A stretch of 62,903 bases of DNA, taken from NCBI RefSeq assembly GCF_001311845.1, contig NZ_BBCC01000017.1, positions 1 to 62,903 of the forward strand. Direction: 5' to 3'. Position 1 is the first letter of the stretch; each line of letters begins with the position of its first letter. This document shows, in pieces, positions 18,696-28,474 of the stretch. The notes under the pieces are model-generated. The model did no database searches. It had not been told where the DNA came from and was given only the letters and a program-made list of their open reading frames with translations. The DNA is from Desulfosarcina cetonica JCM 12296 (lineage in GTDB: Bacteria; Desulfobacterota; Desulfobacteria; Desulfobacterales; Desulfosarcinaceae). The position numbers and the translations under genes are program-made.

Positions 18696-20648
18696 TTGTC
18701 CCAATCCGCGTCACTGCTCGAAGCCATCAATTCGAGCGACGATCTGAAAAAGCTGAAACGCTCAGAGCTTGCCGACCTAGCGACGGAAATTCGCGAGGCG
18801 ATCGTTCATGTTGTCTCCAATTCCGGAGGGCATCTGGCATCCAGTCTGGGTGCCGTCGAACTGGGGATTGCTCTTCACTATGTCTTCGACACCCCGCGTG
18901 ATAAAATCATCTGGGATGTCGGCCATCAGGCATACGCTCATAAATTATTGACCGGTCGCCGGAACCAATTCGAAACCCTGCGCCGTCATGGCGGGCTTTC
19001 CGGATTCACCCGACGTAGCGAAAGCGACTATGATCCCTTTACCACCGGCCACAGCAGCACCTCGATTTCCGTCGGCCTGGGCATTGCCTGTGCGAAACGG
19101 CTGAAAAAGGACCCGTCCAAGGTGGTGGCGGTCATCGGTGATGGTTCCATGACAGCCGGTCTGGCCTATGAAGGGATGAACCAGACCGGTGATACGCACA
19201 AGGACAAGGATCTGATCGTCATCCTTAACGACAACGAGATGTCCATTTCCCCCAATGTGGGTGCGATCTCTTCCCTGCTCAGCCGGACCTTTTCCGCCGC
19301 CAAGCTTCAGATGATGCGCAAGGAATTCGGGGAGTTCCTGAAGTCCCTGCCCCGCATCGGTGAGAATGTGTACCAGTTTGCCAAACGTAGCGAAGAATCC
19401 TTCAAGACCTTTGTTACACCGGGCATGCTTTTTGAGGCCTTCAATTTTGAATATTTTGGTCCCATCGATGGCCACAATCTGGATCACCTGATCGATATCC
19501 TCAAAAACATCAAAACCATGGATGAGCCGGTACTCCTGCATGTGATCACCAAAAAAGGCAAAGGCTATCAACAGGCAGAAAAGAACCCGGTCTATTTCCA
19601 TGGTGTAAGTTCCTTTGACATTGATACGGGCATCTGCCGGAAGAAGGCGACCAATGTGCCGACCTACACCGAGGTTTTTGGGAAAACCATGGTTGAGTTG
19701 GCCAAAACCGATCCTCGGATCATTGCCGTTACCGCAGCCATGCCGGAAGGGACCGGATTGGTGCCCTTTTCCCAAGCCTATCCGGAACGGTTTTTCGATG
19801 TCGGCATTGCCGAACAACATGGTGTCACCTTTGCGGCCGGTATGGCGACCGAAGGTTTTCGGCCGGTGGTGGCCATTTATTCCACTTTTTTACAGCGCGC
19901 CTACGATCAGATCCTGCACGACGTCTGCATCGAAAACCTCCCGGTCGTCTTTGCATTGGACCGTGGCGGCATCGTCGGCGAAGATGGCCCCACCCATCAT
20001 GGACTATTCGACCTCTCTTTTTTGCGAAGCATTCCCAACATGGTCATGATGGCGCCCAAAGATGAAAACGAATTGCGCCATATGTTAGCCACGGCGGTTG
20101 CCCACGATGGCCCCATTGCGTTGCGTTATCCGCGTGGCCGGGGATCTGGCGTGGACTTGGACGACACGTTCGAAATGCTTCCCATCGGCAAGGGCGAAGT
20201 CCTTGAACGGGGCGAGGATTTGGTGATGATCGCCGTGGGCAGTGCTGTCAATGAGGCTATCTGCGCTGCGGCACTTTTAAAGGAAAACCACCATATCCGA
20301 GCAACGGTGGTGAATGCCCGGTTTGTCAAACCGCTCGATCATGAACTTATTCTCTCTCTGGTTCGATCCATCCCCACTGTGCTGACGATCGAAGAGAACA
20401 CCCTTGCCGGGGGATTTGGCAGCGCGGTGCTCGAATTGCTCAGCGATAAGGGCATGGCCCATGTCAGTGTAAAAAGACTGGGGGTACCAGATTGTTTTGT
20501 CGAGCATGGTCCCCAGGACGTGCTGCGACGCAAATATAAGGTGGATGCCGCTGCCATTGTCCGTGCCGCCATCGAATTAAAGGAATCCACAACGACAATT
20601 TATCAAAATGGCCATCAAGAAGCGACTCGATACGCTACTGGTCGATAA
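18696..20648 (+). CDS. dxs: 1-deoxy-D-xylulose-5-phosphate synthase
   Basis: Dxs makes DXP from pyruvate and glyceraldehyde-3-phosphate with thiamine diphosphate, the first step of the MEP pathway. At 650 residues it is full length. The ThDP/Mg site is GDGSMTAGLAYEG...NDNEMSIS. The N-terminal HLASSLGAVEL and HQAYAHKLLTGR motifs and the DRGGIVGEDGPTHHG motif are intact. The start is a TTG with AGGAG upstream. Its last 41 bases overlap the tlyA start. It completes a block with ispA here; ispF lies elsewhere in the window. Confidence 0.96.
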   Translation: MSQSASLLEAINSSDDLKKLKRSELADLATEIREAIVHVVSNSGGHLASSLGAVELGIALHYVFDTPRDKIIWDVGHQAYAHKLLTGRRNQFETLRRHGGLSGFTRRSESDYDPFTTGHSSTSISVGLGIACAKRLKKDPSKVVAVIGDGSMTAGLAYEGMNQTGDTHKDKDLIVILNDNEMSISPNVGAISSLLSRTFSAAKLQMMRKEFGEFLKSLPRIGENVYQFAKRSEESFKTFVTPGMLFEAFNFEYFGPIDGHNLDHLIDILKNIKTMDEPVLLHVITKKGKGYQQAEKNPVYFHGVSSFDIDTGICRKKATNVPTYTEVFGKTMVELAKTDPRIIAVTAAMPEGTGLVPFSQAYPERFFDVGIAEQHGVTFAAGMATEGFRPVVAIYSTFLQRAYDQILHDVCIENLPVVFALDRGGIVGEDGPTHHGLFDLSFLRSIPNMVMMAPKDENELRHMLATAVAHDGPIALRYPRGRGSGVDLDDTFEMLPIGKGEVLERGEDLVMIAVGSAVNEAICAAALLKENHHIRATVVNARFVKPLDHELILSLVRSIPTVLTIEENTLAGGFGSAVLELLSDKGMAHVSVKRLGVPDCFVEHGPQDVLRRKYKVDAAAIVRAAIELKESTTTIYQNGHQEATRYATGR

Positions 20649-21371
20649 AAAGCTTTGCCAAAGCCGGGAGCGGGCCAAAGCCTTGGTCATGGCCGGCCGG
20701 GTAATGGTGAATGGCCGTTTGTGCGATAAACCCGGAGCTCAATATCCCTCCGAGAGCGAGATTGTTCTCAAGGGAGAAGACCTGCCCTATGTGAGCCGGG
20801 GTGGCTTGAAGCTGGAAGCGGCTCTGCGGGCCACCGGCATGGATTGTAATGGATTGATCTGCCTTGATGTCGGGGCATCCACCGGCGGATTCACCGACTG
20901 CCTGCTGCAGCATGGCGCGGTCTGCGTTTTTGCCGTGGATGTGGGGTATGGGCAACTGGCCTGGACCATCAGGAATGACCCGCGGGTCGTTGTCATCGAA
21001 AGAACCAATATCCGTACCATCGACCCGTCGCGGATTACCTCACCGGTCGATCTGGTAACCATCGATACTTCTTTTATCTCACTCAAAATCGTTGTCCCAA
21101 CGACGCTGCAGTTTCTAAAGCCAAACGGTATTGTTCTGGCTTTGATCAAACCGCAGTTTGAGGCCGGTCGCGGCAGGGTCGGCAAAGGCGGGGTTGTCCG
21201 GGATCCAGTTTTGCACCAAAAATCATCGACGATTTACGCCAATTCTTCACCGATCAGGGCTGGGTCTGCGGCCCGGTAATCCCCTCCCCCATTCTCGGTC
21301 CCAAGGGAAATCAAGAGTTCATCATCCTATTGAAACAACGGGTGGATTCTGATTTTAAGTCAGGTTTTTGA
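20608..21371 (+). CDS. tlyA: TlyA-family rRNA 2'-O-methyltransferase (frame interrupted)
   Basis: TlyA methylates ribose in 16S/23S rRNA; in some bacteria it is also described as a haemolysin-like protein. An S4 RNA-binding domain (residues 1-60, RLDTLLVDKKLCQSRERAKALVMAG) precedes an FtsJ-like fold with SAM motif DVGASTGGFTDCLLQ and the later LIKPQFEAGR. The frame breaks near 21222, where CACCAAAAATC lacks one A. Restoring it yields the normal ending with GPKGNQEFIILLK and a stop at 21371, for a total of about 254 residues. It overlaps dxs, a common arrangement. Confidence 0.92.
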
Positions 21372-21423
21372 ACTTGATTTTTTCGCCTCATCGATCTAAT
21401 AATAACTGTTTTATAACGTCATT

Positions 21424-21440
21424 TCTGCCCGATGGGCAGA
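21424..21440 (+). other. Perfect 7-bp hairpin in the leader of the EF-G-like gene
   Basis: TCTGCCC-GAT-GGGCAGA forms a perfect small stem 26 bases before the start of the EF-G-like gene. There is no T run after it, so it does not look like a standard terminator. It may be a leader or operator-like structure. Confidence 0.4.
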
Positions 21441-21465
21441 AAATTCCAAGCAGAGAGGAGCTTTA

Positions 21466-23537
21466 GTGGGTCATATGAATGAAACCTTAAGAAATGTCGC
21501 ACTGGTTGCCCATGGAGGGGCGGGTAAAACCTCCCTCGCAGAAATTATGATCAATAAGGCCGGTATGACGACTCGCATTGGCCGTGTGGAAGATGGCAAT
21601 ACGGTGATGGATTTTGAGCCGGAAGAACTCAAGCGGCAGGCGAGCCTTTCCACCGGTTTTTTTCAATTGCCCTGGAAAAAGCATACCATCAGCTTGATCG
21701 ACACCCCCGGCGATCAAAACTTCATCTCCGATGCCAAACTCTGCATGCAGGCGGCGGAGACCGCCATGATTGTCGTGGATGCGGTTGACGGGGTTAAGGT
21801 GCAGACAGAACAAGTGGCTGAGTTTGCGTCAGAATATGGACTCCCCTGTGCGATTTTCATCAATAAATTGGACCGTGAACGCGCCGACTTCACCCGCGCA
21901 GTCGATGATGCGGTTCAGTGTCTTTCTCCCAAACCGATTATTCTCCAGTTGCCCATCGGTGCCGAAGCCGATTTCAACGGCATCGTTGATCTGATCGGCA
22001 TGAAAGCCTACCAGTATGATGATAGTGGGAATGCTTCGGAAATCGACATTCCCGCCGACATGCAGGACACTGTCGAGACCGAACGGGAAACCCTTATCGA
22101 GAATGTCGCCGAAGCGGACGACGCCCTCATCGAGCGCTATCTGGAAGGCGAAACCATCAGCAATCAGGAGCTTCGCGATACACTGAAAAAAGGCATCCTT
22201 TCCAGGACCTTTGCACCGGTTTTGTGCGGCTCGGCCACCCACGACATCGGCATTGATCTGCTTATGGATTTTATCAACACTTGCCTGCCCTCCCCGCTTG
22301 AGATGCCACCGAAACAAGGGGTGACGCCCAAAGATGAGCCTGCTGAACGAAAACCTGACCCCTCGGAGCCGTTTTCCGGATTTGTGTTTAAAACCGTGGC
22401 GGACCCCTATGCGGGAAGGCTGACCATTTTGAAGGTGGTTTCCGGAAAATTGGGTGGTGATGGCACCTTTTACAATGCGACCAAAGAGACCCGTGAACGA
22501 TACAACCAGTTGCTGACCATTGCTGGCAAGGAACAAAAACCGGCCACCGAGGCAGGCCCCGGATCGATCGTCGCCATGGCCAAACTCAAAGAGACCAAGA
22601 CCGGTGACACCCTGTGTGATGAAGGCAATAAAATTCTTTACACCTGCGCCACCCCCATGCCGATCCTGATCTCCTTTGCTCTGGAATCCAAGGCCACCGG
22701 TGATGAAGACAAGATTTATATTTCCTTGAGTAAACTGCTCGAAGAGGACACGTCGCTGAAGCTCGAGCGCAACGCCGAAACCAAGGAAATCCTGCTTTCA
22801 GGCCTGGGGCAGGTACACATCGAAAGCACCATCGAGAAACTCAAACGCAAATTCAATGTCGAGGTAATTCTCAAAACGCCCAAAATTCCCTATCGCGAAA
22901 CCATCAAGAAAAAAGTCCGTGTGCAGGGCAAACACAAAAAACAATCCGGTGGCCATGGTCAATACGGAGACTGCTGGATCGTCATGGAACCCCTTCCCCG
23001 CGGCACCGGTTTTGAATTCGTGGACGCCATCGTTGGTGGCGTTATTCCCAAACAGTACATCCCGGCGGTTGAAAAGGGCATCGTGGAAGCCTGCCAAAAA
23101 GGCCCACTGATCGGCGCACCCTGCGTCGATTTCCGTGCACGGTGGATTTTGGCAGTTACCATGCGGTCGACTCATCGGAAATGGCGTTCAAGGTGGCGGG
23201 TTCACTGGCCTATAAAAAAGCCTGCGATGAAGCCAATCCCGTTTTGTTAGAGCCGATCATGAAGGTCACGGTAACCACGCCGGACGAATACATGGGAGAT
23301 ATCATGGGCGATCTCAACAGCCGGCGGGGTCGGGTGTTGGGCATGGATTCCGCCGGTAAAAACCAGGTGATCAACGCCGAGGTCCCACTGGCCGAGGTTC
23401 AAACCTATGCGCCGGATCTGCGGTCCATGACCGGTGGACGCGGCATGTATAGCATGGAATTTTTACGCTATGATGAAGTTCCCAACCAGATCTCGGGAAA
23501 GGTGATCGAACAAATCAAAGCCGAGCAGGAAGAGTAG
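21466..23537 (+). CDS. Elongation factor G-like GTPase (frame interrupted)
   Basis: The protein is about 690 residues when one base is restored near 23137 (CVDFR to [17 protein letters not shown]). The GTPase domain has P-loop [17 protein letters not shown] and [10 protein letters not shown]; domains II-V follow with RGRVLGMD and the C-terminal fold. Classical EF-G has HxDAGKT and DTPGHVDF, so this belongs to an EF-G-like paralogue class. The catalytic His after DTPG is replaced by Asp. A GTG start at 21466 has AGGAG five bases upstream; an ATG at 21475 is less well placed. The role is either translocation-like or an unassigned ribosome function. Confidence 0.85.
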
Positions 23538-23582
23538 ATTCGACCTGCTGCCGGGACCGGCAGACGGATAGATAAAGGATCC

Positions 23583-23613
23583 AAAGGGGGCGCGGTCGTT
23601 ACCGCCCCCTTTT
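23583..23613. terminator. Bidirectional terminator between EF-G-like and SNase genes
   Basis: AAAGGGGGCG pairs with CGCCCCCTTT, flanked by A and T runs on both strands. It lies between two convergent genes (stops at 23537 and 23624) and can serve both. Confidence 0.85.
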
Positions 23614-23623
23614 TTGTTTACCT

Positions 23624-24304
23624 TCAAGGCATCGTGCGGAGTCGAACACACTCCCTGGCCGGAGCATACCCGGCCCAGAATGCGGACCATTCATTTTCAA
23701 ACCAGATCAGGTTACCCTTTGAAATCTGTTTGCCTTTAGGGCAATAACGGGTATGAAACCGCCGCGAACGGCGATTGCCCCGAAAGGCTTGTTGTGTTCT
23801 TTGGGTTTTATCGATGATTTGCCAGACGCCGCGGTTCGCCTGCATGGCCTCCCGTTGGGCCGCTATCAGGGCATCTATCTTGTCGATATTCGGGGGATGA
23901 TAAAGCACATGGGCATATCCCTGCCTGACAATCTCCGCATTGATGAACAATCCATCCCTCCGATAAACATAGGCCAATACACGGCCATAATGATCTTTTT
24001 TTTCCCAATCAAAAACCAGACGCAGGGTCCATCCTTCGACCAATTGTCGGTTGACGGTGCGGGCTTCATATCCGAAGGGTGCCGCTTTGTGATTCTGGTG
24101 GTCGATTTCGGGTGTGTCGATACCAATATAACGGACATGCCGCCCGTCCTGCAATATGATGGTGTCGCCGTCGGCAATCCATTTAACCCTCACCGAGGCG
24201 TTTTCCTCGGCAAAGCATGGCGGCATCCCCAGAATCAGGACGACCAGGATGCCGGCAACACAAACCAACGGGACCTTTCTATCCATCGGCTTCCATGGGG
24301 TCAT
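23624..24304 (-). CDS. Secreted thermonuclease (SNase-fold) family nuclease
   Basis: This 226-residue protein has an N-terminal signal or anchor (residues about 10-32) and a staphylococcal nuclease OB-fold: VKWIADGDTIIL, the catalytic block RYIGIDTPEI, and the DHYGRVLAYVY segment with its Arg. It probably hydrolyses nucleic acid outside the cytoplasm. The C-terminus extends about 50 residues past the domain and has a Cys pair. Its ATG overlaps the stop of the SPL-like gene upstream (ATGA), placing it in the operon of radical SAM and exonuclease genes. Confidence 0.88.
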   Translation of the reverse strand: MTPWKPMDRKVPLVCVAGILVVLILGMPPCFAEENASVRVKWIADGDTIILQDGRHVRYIGIDTPEIDHQNHKAAPFGYEARTVNRQLVEGWTLRLVFDWEKKDHYGRVLAYVYRRDGLFINAEIVRQGYAHVLYHPPNIDKIDALIAAQREAMQANRGVWQIIDKTQRTQQAFRGNRRSRRFHTRYCPKGKQISKGNLIWFENEWSAFWAGYAPARECVRLRTMP

Positions 24305-25395
24305 GGACGTAACCCGCAGACGTTAATGGCACTTTTGTCCAATAGATGCCCCAGCCCCCCATTGGGCGGGGGGACAAAACCCATGGTCGTCTGCCATACC
24401 GCATCATCTTCCATGCAGAAATAGACGGTCACCGAAGGGGCGATATCCCGAATCCAGGTGACCATTTGGCGATACAAAGCGATTCGAAGAGGTTTGAAAT
24501 ATCGCATCTTGTTGTCCAACCCGGTAATGAATTCGCCATACGGAATTTTGGAACATGGAAACCGTTGAGCGATAATGGATTTCAACGCCGGCATGTAACG
24601 GAAGGTCCCCAGACTGATCCAGACAATATTCTCCGCCGCAATTCTTTGGAAAAGCTGTTCCACGACCTGCTTGTATGCAGCCTCGCAACCATCGTAGATA
24701 ATCATGGGATCAAAATGAAACGCCAGGGGATACCCCCATTGCTGGCACTTTTCGGCAGCCGCAAGGCGCTTTTCCAATGACGTGGTACGACGTTCCTCGC
24801 TTTTTATTACCCAAGGCGTATTCAAGGACCAGGCAATGATGGTTTTCCGCTGGTGGTCCAGCCCCTTCAATCGTTCGATATTGACCGTCTTGGTCTTGAT
24901 CTCGAGCACGGCGCGGTGTTGCTTGGAAAAACGACCGATCAAATGATCCGTCAAATCGCTCCAGTCCTCCCAAATCAGGCTGTCGGAAAACTCTCCTGTA
25001 CCGATCCGGCCGATTTCCGCTTTTTCAAAGAATGCGTCCAGTTCGTCGTCCAAATCCTCGCGATTAACAAAGAATTGAAGCATCGGCGGATGGAAATAGC
25101 TCTGTAAAATGCAATAGGAACAGTCCATGGTACAAAATGAAGCCACATGCAGAATCTGATAATCGCAGCAGGTGTATTCCCGGGTGCCTGGGCATCCTTT
25201 GAGAAAACCACCCCGGTTACGGGTCAGATAAAGAACCGATTTCCCGGCAGCCACAGGGTCGTTGCTGTGGTTTATCCATTGGTAGATGGATGAGGGCGTG
25301 GCAACGTATTCAGGAGCAAGGGGCAGTCGTCGCAACATGCGGCGGGTTTCAGGATGGTCCCTGACATCCATATCGACAAACAGTTTTTTGATCAT
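24301..25395 (-). CDS. Spore photoproduct lyase-family radical SAM protein
   Basis: This 364-residue protein has the radical SAM cluster CTMDCSYC (Cx3Cx2C, residues about 93-100) and the SPL-family surroundings GCPGTREYTCCDYQILH, GTGEFSDSL, EIKTKTVNIERL and WSLNTPWVI. Classical SPL repairs thymine dimers in spores; non-sporulating relatives are found widely and their substrate is unknown. It starts two codons after the exonuclease gene's stop, at a GTG-ATG pair without a clear ribosome site, so it is probably translationally coupled. Placement between a DnaQ-like exonuclease and a secreted nuclease supports a nucleic acid role, by inference. Confidence 0.85.
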   Translation of the reverse strand: MIKKLFVDMDVRDHPETRRMLRRLPLAPEYVATPSSIYQWINHSNDPVAAGKSVLYLTRNRGGFLKGCPGTREYTCCDYQILHVASFCTMDCSYCILQSYFHPPMLQFFVNREDLDDELDAFFEKAEIGRIGTGEFSDSLIWEDWSDLTDHLIGRFSKQHRAVLEIKTKTVNIERLKGLDHQRKTIIAWSLNTPWVIKSEERRTTSLEKRLAAAEKCQQWGYPLAFHFDPMIIYDGCEAAYKQVVEQLFQRIAAENIVWISLGTFRYMPALKSIIAQRFPCSKIPYGEFITGLDNKMRYFKPLRIALYRQMVTWIRDIAPSVTVYFCMEDDAVWQTTMGFVPPPNGGLGHLLDKSAINVCGLRP

Positions 25396-25400
25396 CACGG

Positions 25401-27592
25401 TCAGTATTTAAGTCTTGCATAGTAGGTCCGCTGGGAAGCGACCAATGCGTCTTTCAGGGTAAAGATGCCTCTTTCATTAAGCAACGGAATCATCTTGACA
25501 AATACTTCTCCGGTTGCAACGGCATCGCCAAGGGCATCGTGTCGTCGGGTCATGTTGACGCCCAATTGCCGGGCGATGGTATCCAGCGTGTGATCGCCAT
25601 GCGAAGGATGAAGGATGGCAGAAAGATGCATGGTATCCAGGACCGGATTGATGAAACGGATACCGGTTCTTTTTTCTTTCATTTGCAGCATCCGCATATC
25701 AAAAGCGGCATTATGGGCTACGAGGACGGTATTCTGAACGAAGCGGTGAAAAAATGGAAGCACTATTTCAATCGTGGGTTTATTTTTCAGCAAATCGTCC
25801 GTAATACCGTGGATTTTTGTGGAATCCGGAGGGACCAGACGGTTTGGGTAAATCAGCTGATTAATCGTTTCGGCATGCAGCAGACGGCCGTTAACGACAC
25901 GGATGGCCCCAATGGAAATGATTTCATCGCCACCCCGCGGGTCAAGCCCCGTGGTTTCCGTATCAAACACGGTATAAACCAGTTCACCCAATATTCTTTT
26001 TTCGATTTCAGGGGTTTGACCCGCTTGATGAAAAAGATCGAAATCGAAAAATTCCGGTCTTCCCTTGGGCAGTTGGGGAAGCGTGCGCACGTCCTCCGCC
26101 TCCGGTTTGCCGTCAGAATGCGCCATGGGGATAAAAAGGCGCAAGCAGGCTTCATCAGGATTATCCTTGTGGGTATGGGGCCATAATTCAGCATGATTAT
26201 GTTCCAGCACCTCTTTTAAGGTCAGGGTATACCCCTTTCGGTCACCGGCGACAGGCAAGTCGTACCAACGACGCAATTGTTCGATTTTGACGGGGGGGCC
26301 CTGCCAAATAAAGTCAAGCTGAACTAAATTGCCGGGAACCGTCAGGCGGATACGCTTGCATTGGACATGGCATTCATCCCTGAGCTGCGCGAGCACAAAG
26401 GCAACCGCCAGCCGCATGGAATAATTTTCCACCCGAATGGTACAACGAGAATCGCATTCGGCAAGTTCAATGCGAAGGTCGGCAACATCGGCGGATTCGT
26501 CTTTAATGCCAGCCAAAAAATCGATTGCTTTTATGGAAGATAGGGAGTCGCGTGGGTAGACGGCACCGGATTCGCCGATACCGCCACTGCCGAGGAGCCT
26601 GTTCAAGACCTCGGTCTCGGCCGCAATAATGTCTAAAAATGTCTTTTTCCGGTCAGGCTCCATATCGGGAAACTGAATCATCAGGTCGACGGTGGAACGG
26701 ATGGCGGCGATTGCGGAGCGCAGGTTTTAATCGATATTTTCAGGTGGTGATCCAGCCTTCGGGTGTGTTCGAACTGCTGGGTGGTGTCTGTCAAGATCAA
26801 GGCGAAACCGGCAAACTGCTCGTTTTCATCCAGGATCGGTAACATTTCCACCTCGACCTGACGACGGCTTCCGGTCACCCATACAAAACGAGCCGTCACG
26901 CTTTTGCTTTGTCGATCACGCTTATCTTGAATTTCCTTGAACGCATAATGGATCAGCGGTTCCTCGATAAGGTTGTAAATGGAACGATCCAATCCAATGA
27001 AGCCTTTGGGCACCGAAGGGGTTGCCTCCTCCGGGGCTTCCCCGGAATTTGACGGTCTGGCTTTGTCCAACAACCATTGTGCTTTTCGGTTGTATAACAA
27101 TATCCGGCCGCTCAGATTACAGATCAGTACCCCTTGGGTCAATTCGGCCATGATCGTTGCAAGGAGGTTTCTTTCCGCTTCCGTTTTGGCCTTGGCAGCG
27201 GCAATACTCTGATCGATGATATGTTGCGCGGAAAGGTACTGATCGCCCAGCGTATTGATCAACGCTGAAATGATCCGGACCTCCCGGCTGCCATCGATAT
27301 TCAGGCGGTGGGCCGGATTGACGGTATTCATGATTCGGGTCTCTTCGATCAGTTGGTTCAGGGGGATGATATAAAAACGGAAGAACCAGTCCAGCGTGAA
27401 ACCGAACGCGGCAAAGAGAAACACACCCGTACTGAAGAAATACCAGAATTGTTCCTTGAGCAGACGAATGAGGAGTTCCTGGCCCGGAGGGTCAATTTGG
27501 TGCCAGAAAATAACTGCGAGGGTAACCGTGATGGCAGTAGTGAACGCCGTGCAAACAATAGCGAAGAGCCAAAATTTATTGTTCAGTCTCAT
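25401..27592 (-). CDS. Membrane PAS sensor with degenerate kinase core fused to a DnaQ-type 3'-5' exonuclease (frame interrupted)
   Basis: Two abutting frames join into about 730 residues by restoring one G near 26727 (ISI to ENLRSAIAAIRSTVDL). The order is TM1 (about 8-30), TM2 (about 53-75), a HAMP-like linker, a PAS domain (about 150-285), a helical pair where a HisKA domain would sit but without its His, and a weak HATPase-like stretch without N or G boxes. A DEDDh exonuclease completes it: DTETTGLD (about 544), HNAAFD (about 627) and HDALGD (about 685), all key residues present. Its ATG overlaps the stop of the CheY-like gene. The likely role is a signal-controlled, membrane-tethered exonuclease; the substrate is unknown. 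Confidence 0.82.
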
Positions 27593-27960
27593 CCGGCCAG
27601 AAGTTCTTTGACCTGTTTGACAACCTCGGCGTTTGAAAACGGCTTGGTAATATAGGCATCAGCGCCCAACGTGTTCCCCTTGGCAATGTCGATATCCCGC
27701 GTCATGGCGGAGAGAAAGACGATTTTGAGGTTCTTGTGCCGAGGATTTTCCTTAAAACGTTGACACAACTGGAACCCATCCACGGTGGGTAGCATCACAT
27801 CCAACAACACCAGATCAGGGCTGAATGTGTCGATGATGGCTATCGCTTCTTCACCGGTGTGTGCCACCCGTACGTCAAATTGATTCTGTTCCATTAAAAA
27901 TTTCAGTGGCACGGTGATACTGGGTTCATCATCAACAATCAGAATCTTTTTGGGCATCAT
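27589..27960 (-). CDS. CheY-like single-domain response regulator
   Basis: This 123-residue protein is a receiver domain only. Its acidic pair is VDDE (residues 10-13), the phospho-acceptor Asp lies in LVLLDVMLP (about 54), Ser/Thr follows in FLSAMT and Lys in ITKPFS. No output domain is present. The stop overlaps the start of the sensor-exonuclease gene, so the two proteins are made together. The neighbouring sensor lacks the phospho-acceptor His, so another kinase would have to phosphorylate this protein, or it acts as a partner subunit. Confidence 0.9.
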   Translation of the reverse strand: MMPKKILIVDDEPSITVPLKFLMEQNQFDVRVAHTGEEAIAIIDTFSPDLVLLDVMLPTVDGFQLCQRFKENPRHKNLKIVFLSAMTRDIDIAKGNTLGADAYITKPFSNAEVVKQVKELLAG

Positions 27961-27990
27961 GGACAGCCGTCTTTTTGGGCATGGAGCGGA

Positions 27991-28218
27991 TCAGGCAGAC
28001 AGCAGCGGAACGGCGATCATCTCCATGAAGATGTAAGTTAAAAAAGTAATTGCCGCCAGAATGACGCCAACGACATAAATGCTGTTGATACGATGCCGGT
28101 TTTTATCTTTTTCATGGTAATATACCGCTTCGCAGCACTTTTCACACCAGGTGCGATGGCGCGTAAGGGTCATCGTATGTCCACACCGGCAAATTGCCGT
28201 TTTAGGTTCCAATGCCAT
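27991..28218 (-). CDS. Small zinc-ribbon membrane protein
   Basis: This 75-residue protein has two metal-binding knuckles (CRCGH and WCEKCC, residues about 10-32) followed by a charged stretch and one C-terminal transmembrane helix (about 48-70). The start at 28218 follows AAGGGGG; a longer frame reaching 28302 runs through the hairpin region and is unlikely. It lies between the symporter module and the receiver gene on the same strand. No family name can be given. It may tether a metal-binding knuckle at the cytoplasmic membrane. Confidence 0.65.
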   Translation of the reverse strand: MALEPKTAICRCGHTMTLTRHRTWCEKCCEAVYYHEKDKNRHRINSIYVVGVILAAITFLTYIFMEMIAVPLLSA

Positions 28219-28246
28219 ATTTTGCCCCCTTGCCTTCAAGAGATGG

Positions 28247-28287
28247 GGATGCATATGGACTGCCCGCCAGGCAATCCATATGCATCC
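28247..28287. repeat. Strong 18-bp hairpin inside the symporter-regulator operon
   Basis: An 18-base stem pairs 17 of 18 positions (28247-28264 with 28270-28287) around a 5-base loop, with GCATATGG in its core. It separates the small membrane peptide gene from the zinc-ribbon gene. There is no following T run on either strand, so an RNA-processing or stability role is more likely than termination. Confidence 0.6.
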
Positions 28288-28364
28288 AGGCAGATGATTC
28301 ACACATCCATCGGTTTCCGGTGACGGCCGAATCGAGCCGCCCGATCACCGGTTTTGTCCACTTT

Positions 28365-28451
28365 TTACCCAAACAGCCCCCAGCCAAAGGATGCGGTCCA
28401 GAGGATGCTGAATACCACGATACCAATCATCCAAAGATCTTCCTTTTTCAT
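28365..28451 (-). CDS. 28-residue membrane peptide, likely symporter accessory protein
   Basis: A complete tiny gene: an ATG after GGAGGG, 28 codons, then TAA. The product starts MKKEDLWMIG and is otherwise one transmembrane helix (residues about 7-26). It begins 23 bases after the symporter stop on the same strand. Very short single-helix accessory proteins are known beside Na+/solute symporters, and this fits that pattern by size and position. The assignment is by analogy. Confidence 0.6.
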   Translation of the reverse strand: MKKEDLWMIGIVVFSILWTASFGWGLFG

Positions 28452-28474
28452 TGGATTACCCTCCTTTATGCGCA

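Noticed and set aside
23624..25395. A sporulation locus, because of the SPL-like gene
   Set aside because: No other sporulation genes are present, and SPL-like radical SAM proteins occur in non-spore-formers.
28247..28287. Intrinsic terminator inside the symporter operon
   Set aside because: The stem is strong, but there is no T run on either side.
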